DNA of 20,479 bases, from assembly GCA_039649175.1 (NCBI GenBank), contig JBBWZS010000038.1, positions 1-20,479 on the forward strand, given 5' to 3'. Both the position numbers and the translations under genes were made by a program. Positions 1 through 6,845 of the stretch are shown piece by piece (position 1 is the first letter of the stretch; each line of letters starts with the position of its first letter). The stretch is from DATAQC01 sp039649175. Lineage in GTDB: Bacteria > Actinomycetota > Acidimicrobiia > Acidimicrobiales > AC-14. A model generated the notes under the pieces. The model saw only the letters and a list, made by a program, of their open reading frames with translations. It was not told where the DNA came from and ran no database searches.

Positions 1-824
1 GGACCGAGGCCGGCGGTGCCGGCCTCCCACGCCGCACGGGGTTGGGTGGCGGCCACCGCCTGCAGCACGGGGACGCCGAGGGAGGCAAGGGCCGACGCGT
101 CCCAGTCGTCGTCGCGCGCCGAGCCCATGGCCAACACGGTGGTCACCACCACGTCGACCGAGCGTTCAGCCAGGAGCTCGAGGGCAGGGACCCGGCCGTC
201 CGGATCGGGGCGCAGCGAGTAGCACCACACCGGCACGGCGGTGGCGCCCCGAGCCTCGATGGCCGCGCAGAGGTCCTCGACGAACCCCACGTTGCCCGAC
301 AACACGTGGGCGCGGTAGAAGACCACACCGATCACCGGACCAGCAGCGGCGTCGGGGGTGACGGCCACCGGATGCTGCCCGCCGAGGATGCCGTGGGCCG
401 GCAGCTCGACCGGGGCGTCGAAGCCGAACCCACCCATCAACACGGTGTCGGCCACGAAGCGCAGCAGCTGCTCGATGTTGGCCAGACCCCCGTGCACCAG
501 GTAGTCGAAGGCCTGGGCCACCGTGGCCGACGCCACCGTGGAGGCGGCGGTGAGCTCGGCGTCGGGCAGGGCCTCACCGCCGAAGGCCAGGAGGGGCACG
601 CCCCGCCGGCGGCACTCGGTGGCCAGCTCGTCGAAGGGGGCCTCCCACGCCCGGCGGCCGCCGAGGAGGCGGACGAGCACCACGTCGACACCGTCGAGGG
701 GAGGCGCGGAGGCGAGGGTGTTGGGGTTGGCGGCCCGTACCCGGGGGAAGCCGTCGGGCAGGCCCTCGAGCACCGAGCGCAGGGCGAGGATCTCGGTGTC
801 GGCGTTGGTCAGCACGAGGATCAT
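1..824 (-). CDS. cobN: Cobaltochelatase subunit CobN, N-terminal part (cut by window edge)
   Basis: This is the large subunit of the ATP-dependent cobaltochelatase, which inserts Co2+ into hydrogenobyrinic acid a,c-diamide in the aerobic B12 route together with an AAA+ partner pair (CobS/CobT or ChlI/ChlD type). About 274 residues are visible out of roughly 1,200-1,400 usual for the family. The recognisable CobN signature is the segment around residues 165-205, reading GVVFYRAHVLSGNVGFVEDL and then a stretch ending VWCYSLRP. The ATG at 824 is chosen because it overlaps the cobQ stop in ATGA and has AAGGAG eight bases upstream, inside the last codons of cobQ. It is the last visible gene of the riboswitch-led minus operon. 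The related magnesium chelatase subunit BchH/ChlH is the alternative, but the B12 setting favours CobN. The partner subunits may lie to the left, outside the window. Confidence 0.93.
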   Translation of the reverse strand, partial: MILVLTNADTEILALRSVLEGLPDGFPRVRAANPNTLASAPPLDGVDVVLVRLLGGRRAWEAPFDELATECRRRGVPLLAFGGEALPDAELTAASTVASATVAQAFDYLVHGGLANIEQLLRFVADTVLMGGFGFDAPVELPAHGILGGQHPVAVTPDAAAGPVIGVVFYRAHVLSGNVGFVEDLCAAIEARGATAVPVWCYSLRPDPDGRVPALELLAERSVDVVVTTVLAMGSARDDDWDASALASLGVPVLQAVAATQPRAAWEAGTAGLG

Positions 825-2320
825 CGGGAGGGCTCCTTCAAGAGCGCGTCGACGGCGGCCAGGTCGAGGTTGGCCTCGACCATGTCGGCCAGGCGGTCAA
901 TCTGGGACTGGCGGGCGGCGGCGAACGAGCGCTCGGTGACGACGAAGGCGCGCCCCCGCCTGCGGGCCACGTCGACGAGGAACGCCCGGCGGAGCCCGTC
1001 GTTGTCGAACAGCCCGTGCAGGGTGGTGCCCACCACCTGGCCGTCACCGCCGGTCGCCCCTTCGTCATCGGTCCCGTACCCGTCGTCGAGGCGGCTCCAT
1101 GGTCGGGACCCCGGACCGCGCGTCACCAGCCCGTGGTGGATCTCATAGCCGCTGAGCGGTTGGCCCAGCGCCTGTCCCCGGCGCCGGCGGGTGACCTTGT
1201 CGACGGAGAACACGGTGCTCACGTCGAGCCAACCCAGCCCGGCCACGCGGGCGCCGGCGGGCCCCGACTCGACGTCGTCGGCGATGGTCGTTCCGAGCAT
1301 CTGGTAGCCGCCGCAGATGCCGAGCACCACACTCCCCCGCGCCCGGGCACCGTCGACGGCCCGGTCGAGCCCGCCGGCCCGCAGCCACTCGAGGTCGGCC
1401 ACGGTGGTCTTGGTGCCGGGCAGCACGACCAGGTCGGGGTCACCCAGAGCACCGGCGTGGTCGACCATGCGAACGCCGACGCCCGGCTCGGTCTCCAGCG
1501 CCTCGAGGTCGGTGAAGTTGGCGATCCTCGGGAAGCGGATGACAGCCACGTCGAGGGTCTCGCCCTGCGGTGGGTGGGCGGGCGACGGTCGGCGCCCCCG
1601 CAACGACAGCGAGTCCTCGGCGTCGAGGCCCACGTCGTGGATCCAGGGGAGCACGCCCAACGTGGGTACGCCGCAGCGACGCTCCAGGTCGGCCAGGCCG
1701 TCGCCCAGCAGGGCGGGGTCGCCCCGGAACTTGTTGATCACGAAGCCCCGCACCAGGGGCCGGAGGTCGGCGGGGAGGAGGGCGACGGTGCCGTAGAGGG
1801 CGGCGAACACTCCCCCCCGGTCGATGTCGCCCACCACCAGGGCGGGAGCGCCGATCTCGGCGGCCAGGCGCAAGTTGACGATGTCGCCGCCGAGCAGGTT
1901 GATCTCCGCCGGGCTGCCGGCGCCTTCGAGGATGACGACGTCGAAACGGGAGCGCAGGTCGGCCAGCGCCGCGCTCACGACGGAGCGCAACGCCGGCTTG
2001 GCCGCCTGGAAGGCGACGGCATCGAGGTGTCCGTAGGGGCGACCCATCACCATCACCTGGCTGGTGCGGTCGCCGGTGGGCTTGACCAGCACCGGGTTCA
2101 TGGCCACCTCGGCATCGACGCCGGCGGCCAGGGCCTGCACCGCCTGGGCCCGGCCGATCTCGTGGCCCGCCGGGGTGACGGCCGAGTTCAGGGCCATGTT
2201 CTGGGCCTTGAACGGCGCCACCCGGATGCCCCGGCGGTGCAGGAGCCGGCACAGGGCGGTGACCAGGTGGCTCTTGCCCACGTCGCTGGCCGTCCCGCAC
2301 ACCATCAACACGCCCGTCAT
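821..2320 (-). CDS. cobQ: Cobyric acid synthase (glutamine-hydrolysing)
   Basis: CobQ amidates the b, d, e and g carboxylates of adenosylcobyrinic acid a,c-diamide, using glutamine and ATP, to give adenosylcobyric acid. The 499-residue protein is of normal family length. The N-terminal ATP-binding domain begins with the modified P-loop GTASDVGKS (residues 9-17) followed by FKAQNMALNS. The C-terminal class I glutamine amidotransferase domain carries the nucleophile in VVLGICGGYQ (Cys336) and the partner histidine in GTTLHGLF (His435). The ATG at 2320 overlaps the cobC stop by 4 bp and has GAGGG nine bases upstream. Its own stop overlaps the cobN start. CobB is the nearest paralogue, but the length and the FKAQNMALNS motif fit CobQ. 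Confidence 0.97.
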   Translation of the reverse strand: MTGVLMVCGTASDVGKSHLVTALCRLLHRRGIRVAPFKAQNMALNSAVTPAGHEIGRAQAVQALAAGVDAEVAMNPVLVKPTGDRTSQVMVMGRPYGHLDAVAFQAAKPALRSVVSAALADLRSRFDVVILEGAGSPAEINLLGGDIVNLRLAAEIGAPALVVGDIDRGGVFAALYGTVALLPADLRPLVRGFVINKFRGDPALLGDGLADLERRCGVPTLGVLPWIHDVGLDAEDSLSLRGRRPSPAHPPQGETLDVAVIRFPRIANFTDLEALETEPGVGVRMVDHAGALGDPDLVVLPGTKTTVADLEWLRAGGLDRAVDGARARGSVVLGICGGYQMLGTTIADDVESGPAGARVAGLGWLDVSTVFSVDKVTRRRRGQALGQPLSGYEIHHGLVTRGPGSRPWSRLDDGYGTDDEGATGGDGQVVGTTLHGLFDNDGLRRAFLVDVARRRGRAFVVTERSFAAARQSQIDRLADMVEANLDLAAVDALLKEPSR

Positions 2321-3228
2321 GAGCCGGATCCCTCGGTGGCGGCCAGGGCGTCGCCCAGGCGGGCCAGACCGGCGGGGCCGGGGACGGCGATGCGAGCGTG
2401 GTCGGGCAGCCCGAACGACGCGCAGTCACGCACGAGCACACCGTGGGGCGCCAGGCGGGCCCGCAAACCGGGCGCCCGCACCAGCAGCCACGGCGCGTCG
2501 GACGGTTCCGCATCGAGACCGAAACCGGCCAGCACCTCGGCAAGGCTCGTCCGCCGGGCGGCGACGACGGCGGCCCATCCGGCCAGGTCGGCGCCGGCCA
2601 GCAGGCCGGGGACGGCCGCCGCCGCCAGGCCGTTCAGCGACCATGGCGTCTGGCGCCGGGCGGCGCGTCGAACCAGGTCGCCGGTGGGCGCCAGCACGTA
2701 ACCCACCCGCAGGCCGGGGCAGGCGAAGACCTTGGTGAGCGAGCCCACCACGACCGCACCCTCGTCGGCGTCGCCCCGCGTCCATCGGCCGGTGGCCAAC
2801 GGGTAGAAGGCCTCGTCCCAGATGTGGGCCCGCACGTGGGGCCCGGCCAGCAGACCGCTCGGGCTGTGGGGGTTGGACCGCCACCGGGGCCCGGTCCCCC
2901 GGGGGTAGAGGGCGAAGTCCGGTTCGTCCACCCGTCCGCCGAGCTCGGCGGCCACCAGGGCGATGGCCTCCGCCCCCCCGTTGGTGAGCAGCACGCGGTC
3001 GGCGTCCACGTCGAGAGCGGCGGCCATCGCCGCCGTGGCTGCGGCCGGGTCCGGGTAACGGGACACGGCGTCGAGGTGCTTGCCCACCACCTCGCCGGCG
3101 TCGGGCGCCGCGCAGTTGAGGCTGGCCGACAGGTCGACCACGGCACCGGGGTCGACTCCCAGGGCGGCGGCCAGCCTGGCCCCGTCACCACCGTGGGCAC
3201 CGGGCGGGGGCAGCGACGCGACGGTCAC
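2317..3228 (-). CDS. cobC: L-threonine-O-3-phosphate decarboxylase (PLP enzyme), compact form
   Basis: This fold-type I PLP enzyme is expected to make (R)-1-amino-2-propanol phosphate, the linker joining the corrin ring to the nucleotide loop, just before the CobD step. The opening DLSASLNC (about residues 32-39) matches the substrate-recognition start of this family. TNGGAEAI (82-89) is the cofactor phosphate-binding region, NPHSPSG (119-125) is the usual NPxNPTG motif, WDEAF (137-141) carries the pyridine-binding Asp, and GSLTKVFACPGLRVGY places the PLP lysine at 166. At 303 residues it is short. The stretch between EPDFALYP and NPHSPSG is about 25-30 residues smaller than I expect, yet the frame is open on both sides. 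It starts at a GTG that overlaps the cobD stop (GTGA) and ends in ATGA with cobQ. The symbol cobC follows Pseudomonas/Mycobacterium usage; enterics call it CobD. Confidence 0.9.
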   Translation of the reverse strand: MTVASLPPPGAHGGDGARLAAALGVDPGAVVDLSASLNCAAPDAGEVVGKHLDAVSRYPDPAAATAAMAAALDVDADRVLLTNGGAEAIALVAAELGGRVDEPDFALYPRGTGPRWRSNPHSPSGLLAGPHVRAHIWDEAFYPLATGRWTRGDADEGAVVVGSLTKVFACPGLRVGYVLAPTGDLVRRAARRQTPWSLNGLAAAAVPGLLAGADLAGWAAVVAARRTSLAEVLAGFGLDAEPSDAPWLLVRAPGLRARLAPHGVLVRDCASFGLPDHARIAVPGPAGLARLGDALAATEGSGS

Positions 3229-4181
3229 GGCGCCCGCCTGTCGCGGCGGTTGCTGCTGCCCTCAGCGGCCGCTCGCGCCGACACCCGCCGAGCCGCCACT
3301 CCCACCGTCGCCAGCACCGCCGCCAGGGCGAGGGAGACGTCGGTCGACAGGTGCACGGCCCGGGCGATGTCGGGGGTCTCCGGCGAACGCCCGTCACCGA
3401 GGGATGGCCGCAGCTCCAACCTGCCCCCGTAGGTGCTCGACCCGCCCAGGCGCAGGCCCAGGGCGGCGGCGAAGGCGGCCTCGGCCACCCCGGCGTTGGG
3501 CGACGGATGATGCGGGGCGTCGTGGCGCACGGCCCGCCACACCGCCGTCGCCGAGCGGGGACGCACGGCCATCACCAGCGCGGCGGTGACGCGTGCCGGC
3601 ACCCAGCCGGCCGCGTCGTCGATGCGGGCGCTGGCCCAGCCGAACCGGCGATAGCGCGCCGAGCGGTGACCGACCATGGCGTCGAGGGTGTTGGCCGCCC
3701 GGTACCCAAGGGCCCCGGCCGCCCCCGCCGCCGCCGCCCACAGGACGGGCGCCACCACGGCGTCGACGGTGTTCTCAGCCACCGACTCCACCACCGCCCG
3801 GGCCATGGCCTTGGCGTCGAGCCCGTCGGGGTCACGGCCGACCAGTCCGGGAAGCAGGGAGCGCGCGCCATCGAGATCGTCGCCGGCCAGAGCGGTCGAC
3901 ACCGCGGTGGCCGCTCCCGCCAGGGCCCGGCCCCCGACGGCGAGTGTGGTCGCCACCGCCGTCGATCCCACAAGCGCTCCCGCCCCCACCCCGAGGCCCA
4001 TCCCGGCGGCGGCATAGGCGGCGCCCGTCCCGCGACCATCGCTCCACAGGGCGTCCTCGGTGCGGCGCATGGCTCCTCCGAAGGCCACCACCGGGTGGGC
4101 GACGGCGGGCGGCTCGCCGGCCAGGCGGTCGACGAGGATGCCCGCGGCGGCGCCCAGGGCCCGGCCGGCCAGGACGCTCAT
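3225..4181 (-). CDS. cobD: Adenosylcobinamide-phosphate synthase (CbiB family), membrane protein
   Basis: This integral membrane enzyme attaches aminopropanol phosphate to adenosylcobyric acid to form adenosylcobinamide phosphate. The 318-residue product carries the CbiB landmarks in order: GEPPAVAHPV near the N-terminus, then VESVAENTVDAVVAPVLW, YRAANTLDAMVGHRS, RRFGWASARIDD and the PHHPSPNAG region. Several Ala/Val/Gly-rich hydrophobic stretches fit multiple membrane segments. The start is set at the ATG at 4181, because it forms an ATGA overlap with the cobS stop like the other junctions of this operon; an in-frame GTG at 4193 would add only four residues. Its stop overlaps the GTG of cobC, the gene whose product supplies its substrate. 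Confidence 0.95.
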   Translation of the reverse strand: MSVLAGRALGAAAGILVDRLAGEPPAVAHPVVAFGGAMRRTEDALWSDGRGTGAAYAAAGMGLGVGAGALVGSTAVATTLAVGGRALAGAATAVSTALAGDDLDGARSLLPGLVGRDPDGLDAKAMARAVVESVAENTVDAVVAPVLWAAAAGAAGALGYRAANTLDAMVGHRSARYRRFGWASARIDDAAGWVPARVTAALVMAVRPRSATAVWRAVRHDAPHHPSPNAGVAEAAFAAALGLRLGGSSTYGGRLELRPSLGDGRSPETPDIARAVHLSTDVSLALAAVLATVGVAARRVSARAAAEGSSNRRDRRAP

Positions 4182-4930
4182 GCCGTCGTCCACCGGGGGC
4201 GGGCGGCGGCCATGGCCAGGCCCACCGTCTCCCCCACCAACCCGGCGGCGCCCAGGACGTCACCGGTGAACCCGCCCAGCCGCCGCTTGGCCACTGCCGC
4301 CACCGCCACCGCCGCCGCCGTGAGCCCGCCCACCGCGACCACGCCGGCCGGGCCGGCGGCGACCCCGGCCAGGGCCAGCGACACGACGAGCCCGCCGACG
4401 GCCAGCACCGCAGTGGCGCCGCCGGACCGGTGGGGAGCCAGGAAGGCGCTGGCCAGGCCGCCCGTGGGGCGGGCATAGGGAAGGGCCCGGGCGGCGACGG
4501 CCATGGCCGTGCGGGAGGCGCACCACAGGCCGGCCAGGAGCAGGGGGTCGGGGGCGAGGACGGACAGCGCCGACCAGCGCACCAGGAGCACGGCCGCCGC
4601 CGCGCCCACGCCGAAGGCGCCCGCCCGGGGGTCGGCCATGACGTCGAGGCGCCGCCCCCGCTCGAGGTGGGGAAGCAGGCCGTCGGCGGCATCGATCAGG
4701 CCGTCGAGGTGGAGCATCCCGGTGAGGCCCAGGTCGGCCACGACCACCACGGCCGCCGCCACCGGTGGCGGCCACACCCGGGCGGAGGCCCACCACACCC
4801 CGCCGAGAGCCAGGCCCATGGACGCGCCCACGGCCGGGAACCACGGGAGGGCCCCGGGCGACGGCGTCCGTCCCCCGCCGACGGGGGTGAGAAAGGCCAC
4901 GGCCGCGGCGGCGTCGCCGGTCGGCGTCAC
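4178..4930 (-). CDS. cobS: Adenosylcobinamide-GDP ribazoletransferase (cobalamin synthase)
   Basis: CobS (CobV) joins adenosylcobinamide-GDP to alpha-ribazole (phosphate), the last step of nucleotide loop assembly, at the cytoplasmic membrane. The 250-residue length is normal. Diagnostic segments are LTGMLHLDGLIDAADGL (about residues 69-85, with the acidic DGLxDxxDG motif), DPRAGAFGV shortly after, and RLGGFTGDVLGA near the C-terminus (second acidic motif GDVLGA). Multiple hydrophobic segments alternate with these motifs, as expected for a polytopic enzyme. It starts at GTG 4930, overlapping the cobU stop as GTGA. This is the biosynthetic CobS, not the same-named subunit of the aerobic cobaltochelatase. 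Confidence 0.95.
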   Translation of the reverse strand: MTPTGDAAAAVAFLTPVGGGRTPSPGALPWFPAVGASMGLALGGVWWASARVWPPPVAAAVVVVADLGLTGMLHLDGLIDAADGLLPHLERGRRLDVMADPRAGAFGVGAAAAVLLVRWSALSVLAPDPLLLAGLWCASRTAMAVAARALPYARPTGGLASAFLAPHRSGGATAVLAVGGLVVSLALAGVAAGPAGVVAVGGLTAAAVAVAAVAKRRLGGFTGDVLGAAGLVGETVGLAMAAARPRWTTA

Positions 4931-5424
4931 CCGCGGCCCCCGAGGGCCAGGGTACGCCCCGCCACCACCAGCACCACGTCGTCGGCGATGGCGGCCACCG
5001 CCTGGTTCAGCGTGCCGACGACGTCACGGAAGCGTCGCCCCGCCTCCGACGACGGGTGCACGCCGAGGCCCACTTCCTCGGACACCACCACCGTGTCACC
5101 GCCGCGGTCGGCCAGGGCCGTGCAGAGACCCTGGACGTCGACCGCCAGGTCGGCAGCGGCGGCCACCCAGGTGCCGAGGGCGTCGACCAGGGCCACCCCC
5201 TCGCACGACGCCAGGGCACCGACGAGGTCGGCGCCGGTCTCCACCGTAAACCAGCCGGCGGGCCGCCGGGCCCGGTGAGCCGCCACCCGCTCGGCCATGT
5301 CGTCGTCGGCCACCACGGCGGTGGCCAGCACCGTCACCGGCGCCCCCGCGGCCAGGCCGGCCGCCCTGGCCTCGGCCACCTTCGACTTACCCGAGCGCGC
5401 CCCGCCCAGGACGAGCGCGATCAC
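4927..5424 (-). CDS. cobU: Adenosylcobinamide kinase / adenosylcobinamide-phosphate guanylyltransferase
   Basis: CobU (CobP) phosphorylates adenosylcobinamide and then transfers GMP to give adenosylcobinamide-GDP, the CobS substrate. The 165-residue product is typical. The P-loop GGARSGKS lies at about residues 7-14. The histidine equivalent to the guanylylated His of the Salmonella enzyme falls in RVAAHRARRPAGW, and the C-terminal half has the family signature EEVGLGVHPSSEAGRRFRD followed by LNQAVA. The open frame continues about 60 codons upstream, but that part is Arg-rich frame-shadow sequence. The true start is the GTG at 5424, which overlaps the cbiZ stop (GTGA) and places the P-loop at the N-terminus as in the family. 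Confidence 0.95.
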   Translation of the reverse strand: MIALVLGGARSGKSKVAEARAAGLAAGAPVTVLATAVVADDDMAERVAAHRARRPAGWFTVETGADLVGALASCEGVALVDALGTWVAAAADLAVDVQGLCTALADRGGDTVVVSEEVGLGVHPSSEAGRRFRDVVGTLNQAVAAIADDVVLVVAGRTLALGGRG

Positions 5425-6080
5425 CCGTCCCGCCCGTGCTCGCCGGCACCGCTGCGGGCACCGGCGCTGACCGCGCCGTGGACGGCCCGGGCCAGCCGTG
5501 ACCCCCAGACCGACCGCGGCCCGCCGAAGGCGTGCAGGCGCCCCTCGGCCGGGCAGGCGATGCACACGGCATCGGTGGCCGTGCCCGTCGCCGCCACGCC
5601 TATGTCCCACAGGGCCTGGGCCTTGGCCTCGGTGACCGTGGCCACGGCGTTGACCAGGGCGGCATCGGACAGCCGCTCGGGCAGGATCGCCACCAGGTTG
5701 ACGGTGCCGACCAGGCTGGCCGGGCGTCCCTCGTCGGGGGCGGCGGCCCAGATGGGATGACCGAGGCCGACGGTGGCCGCCACCTCCACACCCTCGTCGG
5801 TGGTCACCGACACCCGGCGGACGTCGGCGGCGGTGAGCATGCCCACACCGTGTCCGGGCAGGCCCAGCGACACCCCCAGCTTGGCCAGGTGGTGGTCGGG
5901 GTCACGACGCCCGTAGGCCGCCGGAACCTGGGCGTTGAGCACCCAGCGCCGAAGGCCCAGGCCCCCGCCGTGCGCAGCAGTGGCGATCATCCGCATGGGT
6001 TGGCGGGCCCGCCACACCACTACGGGGAAGCTCCGACCGCTCTCCTGGCGAGAACGGACCTGCATGTCCACGACGTCCAC
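5421..6080 (-). CDS. cbiZ: Adenosylcobinamide amidohydrolase (CbiZ)
   Basis: CbiZ removes the aminopropanol group from adenosylcobinamide, returning it to adenosylcobyric acid. It is known from archaeal cobinamide salvage and from some bacteria as a remodelling enzyme. Family motifs are clear: RRWVLNAQVP (about residues 44-53), GVGMLTAADVRRV, GTVNLVAILPERLSDAALVN, TVTEAKAQAL and GTATDAVCIACP near the C-terminus. It is the first gene of the minus operon, directly behind the cobalamin riboswitch. The start is uncertain: GTG 6080 (used here) follows GGAAAGG by only four bases, GTG 6071 has a longer spacing, and ATG 6065 is the only ATG nearby. None changes the conserved core. Its stop overlaps cobU by 4 bp. 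Confidence 0.92.
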   Translation of the reverse strand: MDVVDMQVRSRQESGRSFPVVVWRARQPMRMIATAAHGGGLGLRRWVLNAQVPAAYGRRDPDHHLAKLGVSLGLPGHGVGMLTAADVRRVSVTTDEGVEVAATVGLGHPIWAAAPDEGRPASLVGTVNLVAILPERLSDAALVNAVATVTEAKAQALWDIGVAATGTATDAVCIACPAEGRLHAFGGPRSVWGSRLARAVHGAVSAGARSGAGEHGRDG

Positions 6081-6084
6081 GCGA

Positions 6085-6114
6085 CCTTTCCGAGATGGGC
6101 CGACCGGTGTCGGC
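6085..6114 (-). promoter_or_regulatory. Candidate expression platform and ribosome binding site of cbiZ
   Basis: Downstream of the B12 box, on the minus strand, a perfect 6-bp stem GCCGAC/GTCGGC with an ACCG loop spans 6114-6099, followed by GGAAAGG at 6091-6085 and the candidate GTG starts. No T-run follows the stem, so control at translation initiation is more likely than rho-independent termination. How the stem exchanges with the riboswitch core was not resolved. Confidence 0.45.
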
Positions 6115-6120
6115 GCCAGA

Positions 6121-6262
6121 CGGGCAGGCAGGTTTCCTGGCTCCCGGATCGACGCTCCCCCCGGCCTTCCCGCCCTCTCGGGCCGTGGCTACCGCGTGGG
6201 GGTCGCTCCCCGATGACAGTTGCGGGACAGCCCCGGACTCACACCGGGTTCCCTGCGCTACG
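6121..6262 (-). promoter_or_regulatory. Cobalamin riboswitch, long (Cbl-I like) form
   Basis: Read on the minus strand, the region has the full cobalamin riboswitch signature. GGGAACCCGGTGTGAGTCC and then GGGGCTGTCCCGCAACTGT span about 6254-6216. The peripheral GGGAAGG motif typical of long cobalamin riboswitches is at 6171-6165. The B12 box AGCCAGGAAACCTGCC is at 6142-6127. GCAGG at 6256-6252 can pair with CCTGC of the B12 box (6132-6128), closing the fold. It precedes cbiZ and the whole cobU-cobN operon, which should be repressed when adenosylcobalamin is plentiful. The family is certain by motif; ligand preference is inferred. Confidence 0.96.
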
Positions 6263-6268
6263 GCCCCG

Positions 6269-6274
6269 ACAGTA
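6269..6274 (-). promoter_or_regulatory. Candidate -10 element of the cbiZ-cobN operon
   Basis: TACTGT on the minus strand fits the actinobacterial TAnnnT -10 consensus and lies about seven bases before the probable 5' end of the riboswitch RNA. A weak -35 candidate TCGGCA (6298-6293) lies 18 bp upstream. The spacing from -10 to the first GGGAA of the riboswitch (15 bases) resembles the 18 bases at the second riboswitch. This is a motif-based prediction only. Confidence 0.45.
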
Positions 6275-6278
6275 GCCT
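6273..6278 (+). promoter_or_regulatory. Candidate -10 element for leaderless cobO transcription
   Basis: TAGCCT fits TAnnnT and ends six bases before the cobO ATG, the position expected when transcription begins at the start codon. No Shine-Dalgarno sequence precedes cobO. It shares two bases with the opposing -10 candidate of the cbiZ operon. Confidence 0.4.
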
Positions 6279-6284
6279 CCGCCC

Positions 6285-6845
6285 ATGCCCGATGCCGAAC
6301 CCCATCCACGGCGCACAGCCACGGGCCGGGCCGCATCCATCGTGCTGGTGAACACCGGTTACGGGAAGGGCAAGTCGTCGGCCGCCTTCGGCGTGATGGG
6401 GCGGGGTTGGGCCCGGGGGTGGCGCGTCGGCGTGGTCCAGTTCGTGAAGAGCGGCAAGTGGAAGACCGGCGAGCGCAAGCTGGCCGACCACCTCGACATC
6501 GAGTGGCACACCTTGGGTGACGGCTTCACCTGGGAGTCGACGGACATGGACGAGACCGTCGCCCGGGGCCGCCACGCGTGGGACGTCGCCCGCCAGAAGC
6601 TGGCCTCTGGGGATTTCGACCTGCTCGTGCTCGACGAGCTCACCTACGCGGTGAGCTACGGCTGGGTCCCCGTGGCCGATGTGGTCGATGGCGTCCGCAG
6701 CCGGGCGCCCCACACCAACGTGGTCATCACCGGGCGTGACGCGCCCGACGAGCTCATCGACCTGGCCGACACCGTCACCGAGATGCGCAAGGTCAAGCAT
6801 GCCTACGACAGGGGCATCAAGGCGAAGAAGGGCATCGAGTATTAG
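6285..6845 (+). CDS. cobO: Cob(I)yrinic acid a,c-diamide adenosyltransferase (CobO/BtuR family)
   Basis: This enzyme transfers the 5'-deoxyadenosyl group of ATP to Co(I) corrinoids, making the adenosylated intermediates used by CobQ and the later enzymes. The 186-residue protein begins its core with the P-loop NTGYGKGKSS (residues 23-32). Downstream it has VGVVQFVKSGKWKTGE, the FTWES segment with TDMDE, the acidic LLVLDELTYAVSYGW motif, VVITGRDAPDELI and the terminal VKHAYDRGIKAKKGIEY, all typical of the CobA/CobO/BtuR family. It is divergent from cbiZ and has no visible Shine-Dalgarno, so it may be leaderless. Its 3' end overlaps that of the opposing permease gene by 4 bp. The name cobA is avoided because it also denotes uroporphyrinogen III methyltransferase. 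Confidence 0.96.
   Translation: MPDAEPHPRRTATGRAASIVLVNTGYGKGKSSAAFGVMGRGWARGWRVGVVQFVKSGKWKTGERKLADHLDIEWHTLGDGFTWESTDMDETVARGRHAWDVARQKLASGDFDLLVLDELTYAVSYGWVPVADVVDGVRSRAPHTNVVITGRDAPDELIDLADTVTEMRKVKHAYDRGIKAKKGIEY

Noticed and set aside
1016..2701. A 561-codon plus-strand open frame opposite cobQ
   Set aside because: The minus strand encodes a clear CobQ across this region, and the plus translation is Gly/His/Arg-rich without any family signal.
4182..4193. GTG 4193 as the start of cobD
   Set aside because: It adds four unconserved residues; ATG 4181 gives the same ATGA overlap seen at other junctions of the operon.
5425..5610. An N-terminal extension of CobU
   Set aside because: The extra 62 codons are Arg-rich shadow of cbiZ; the P-loop must lie near the N-terminus, which GTG 5424 provides.
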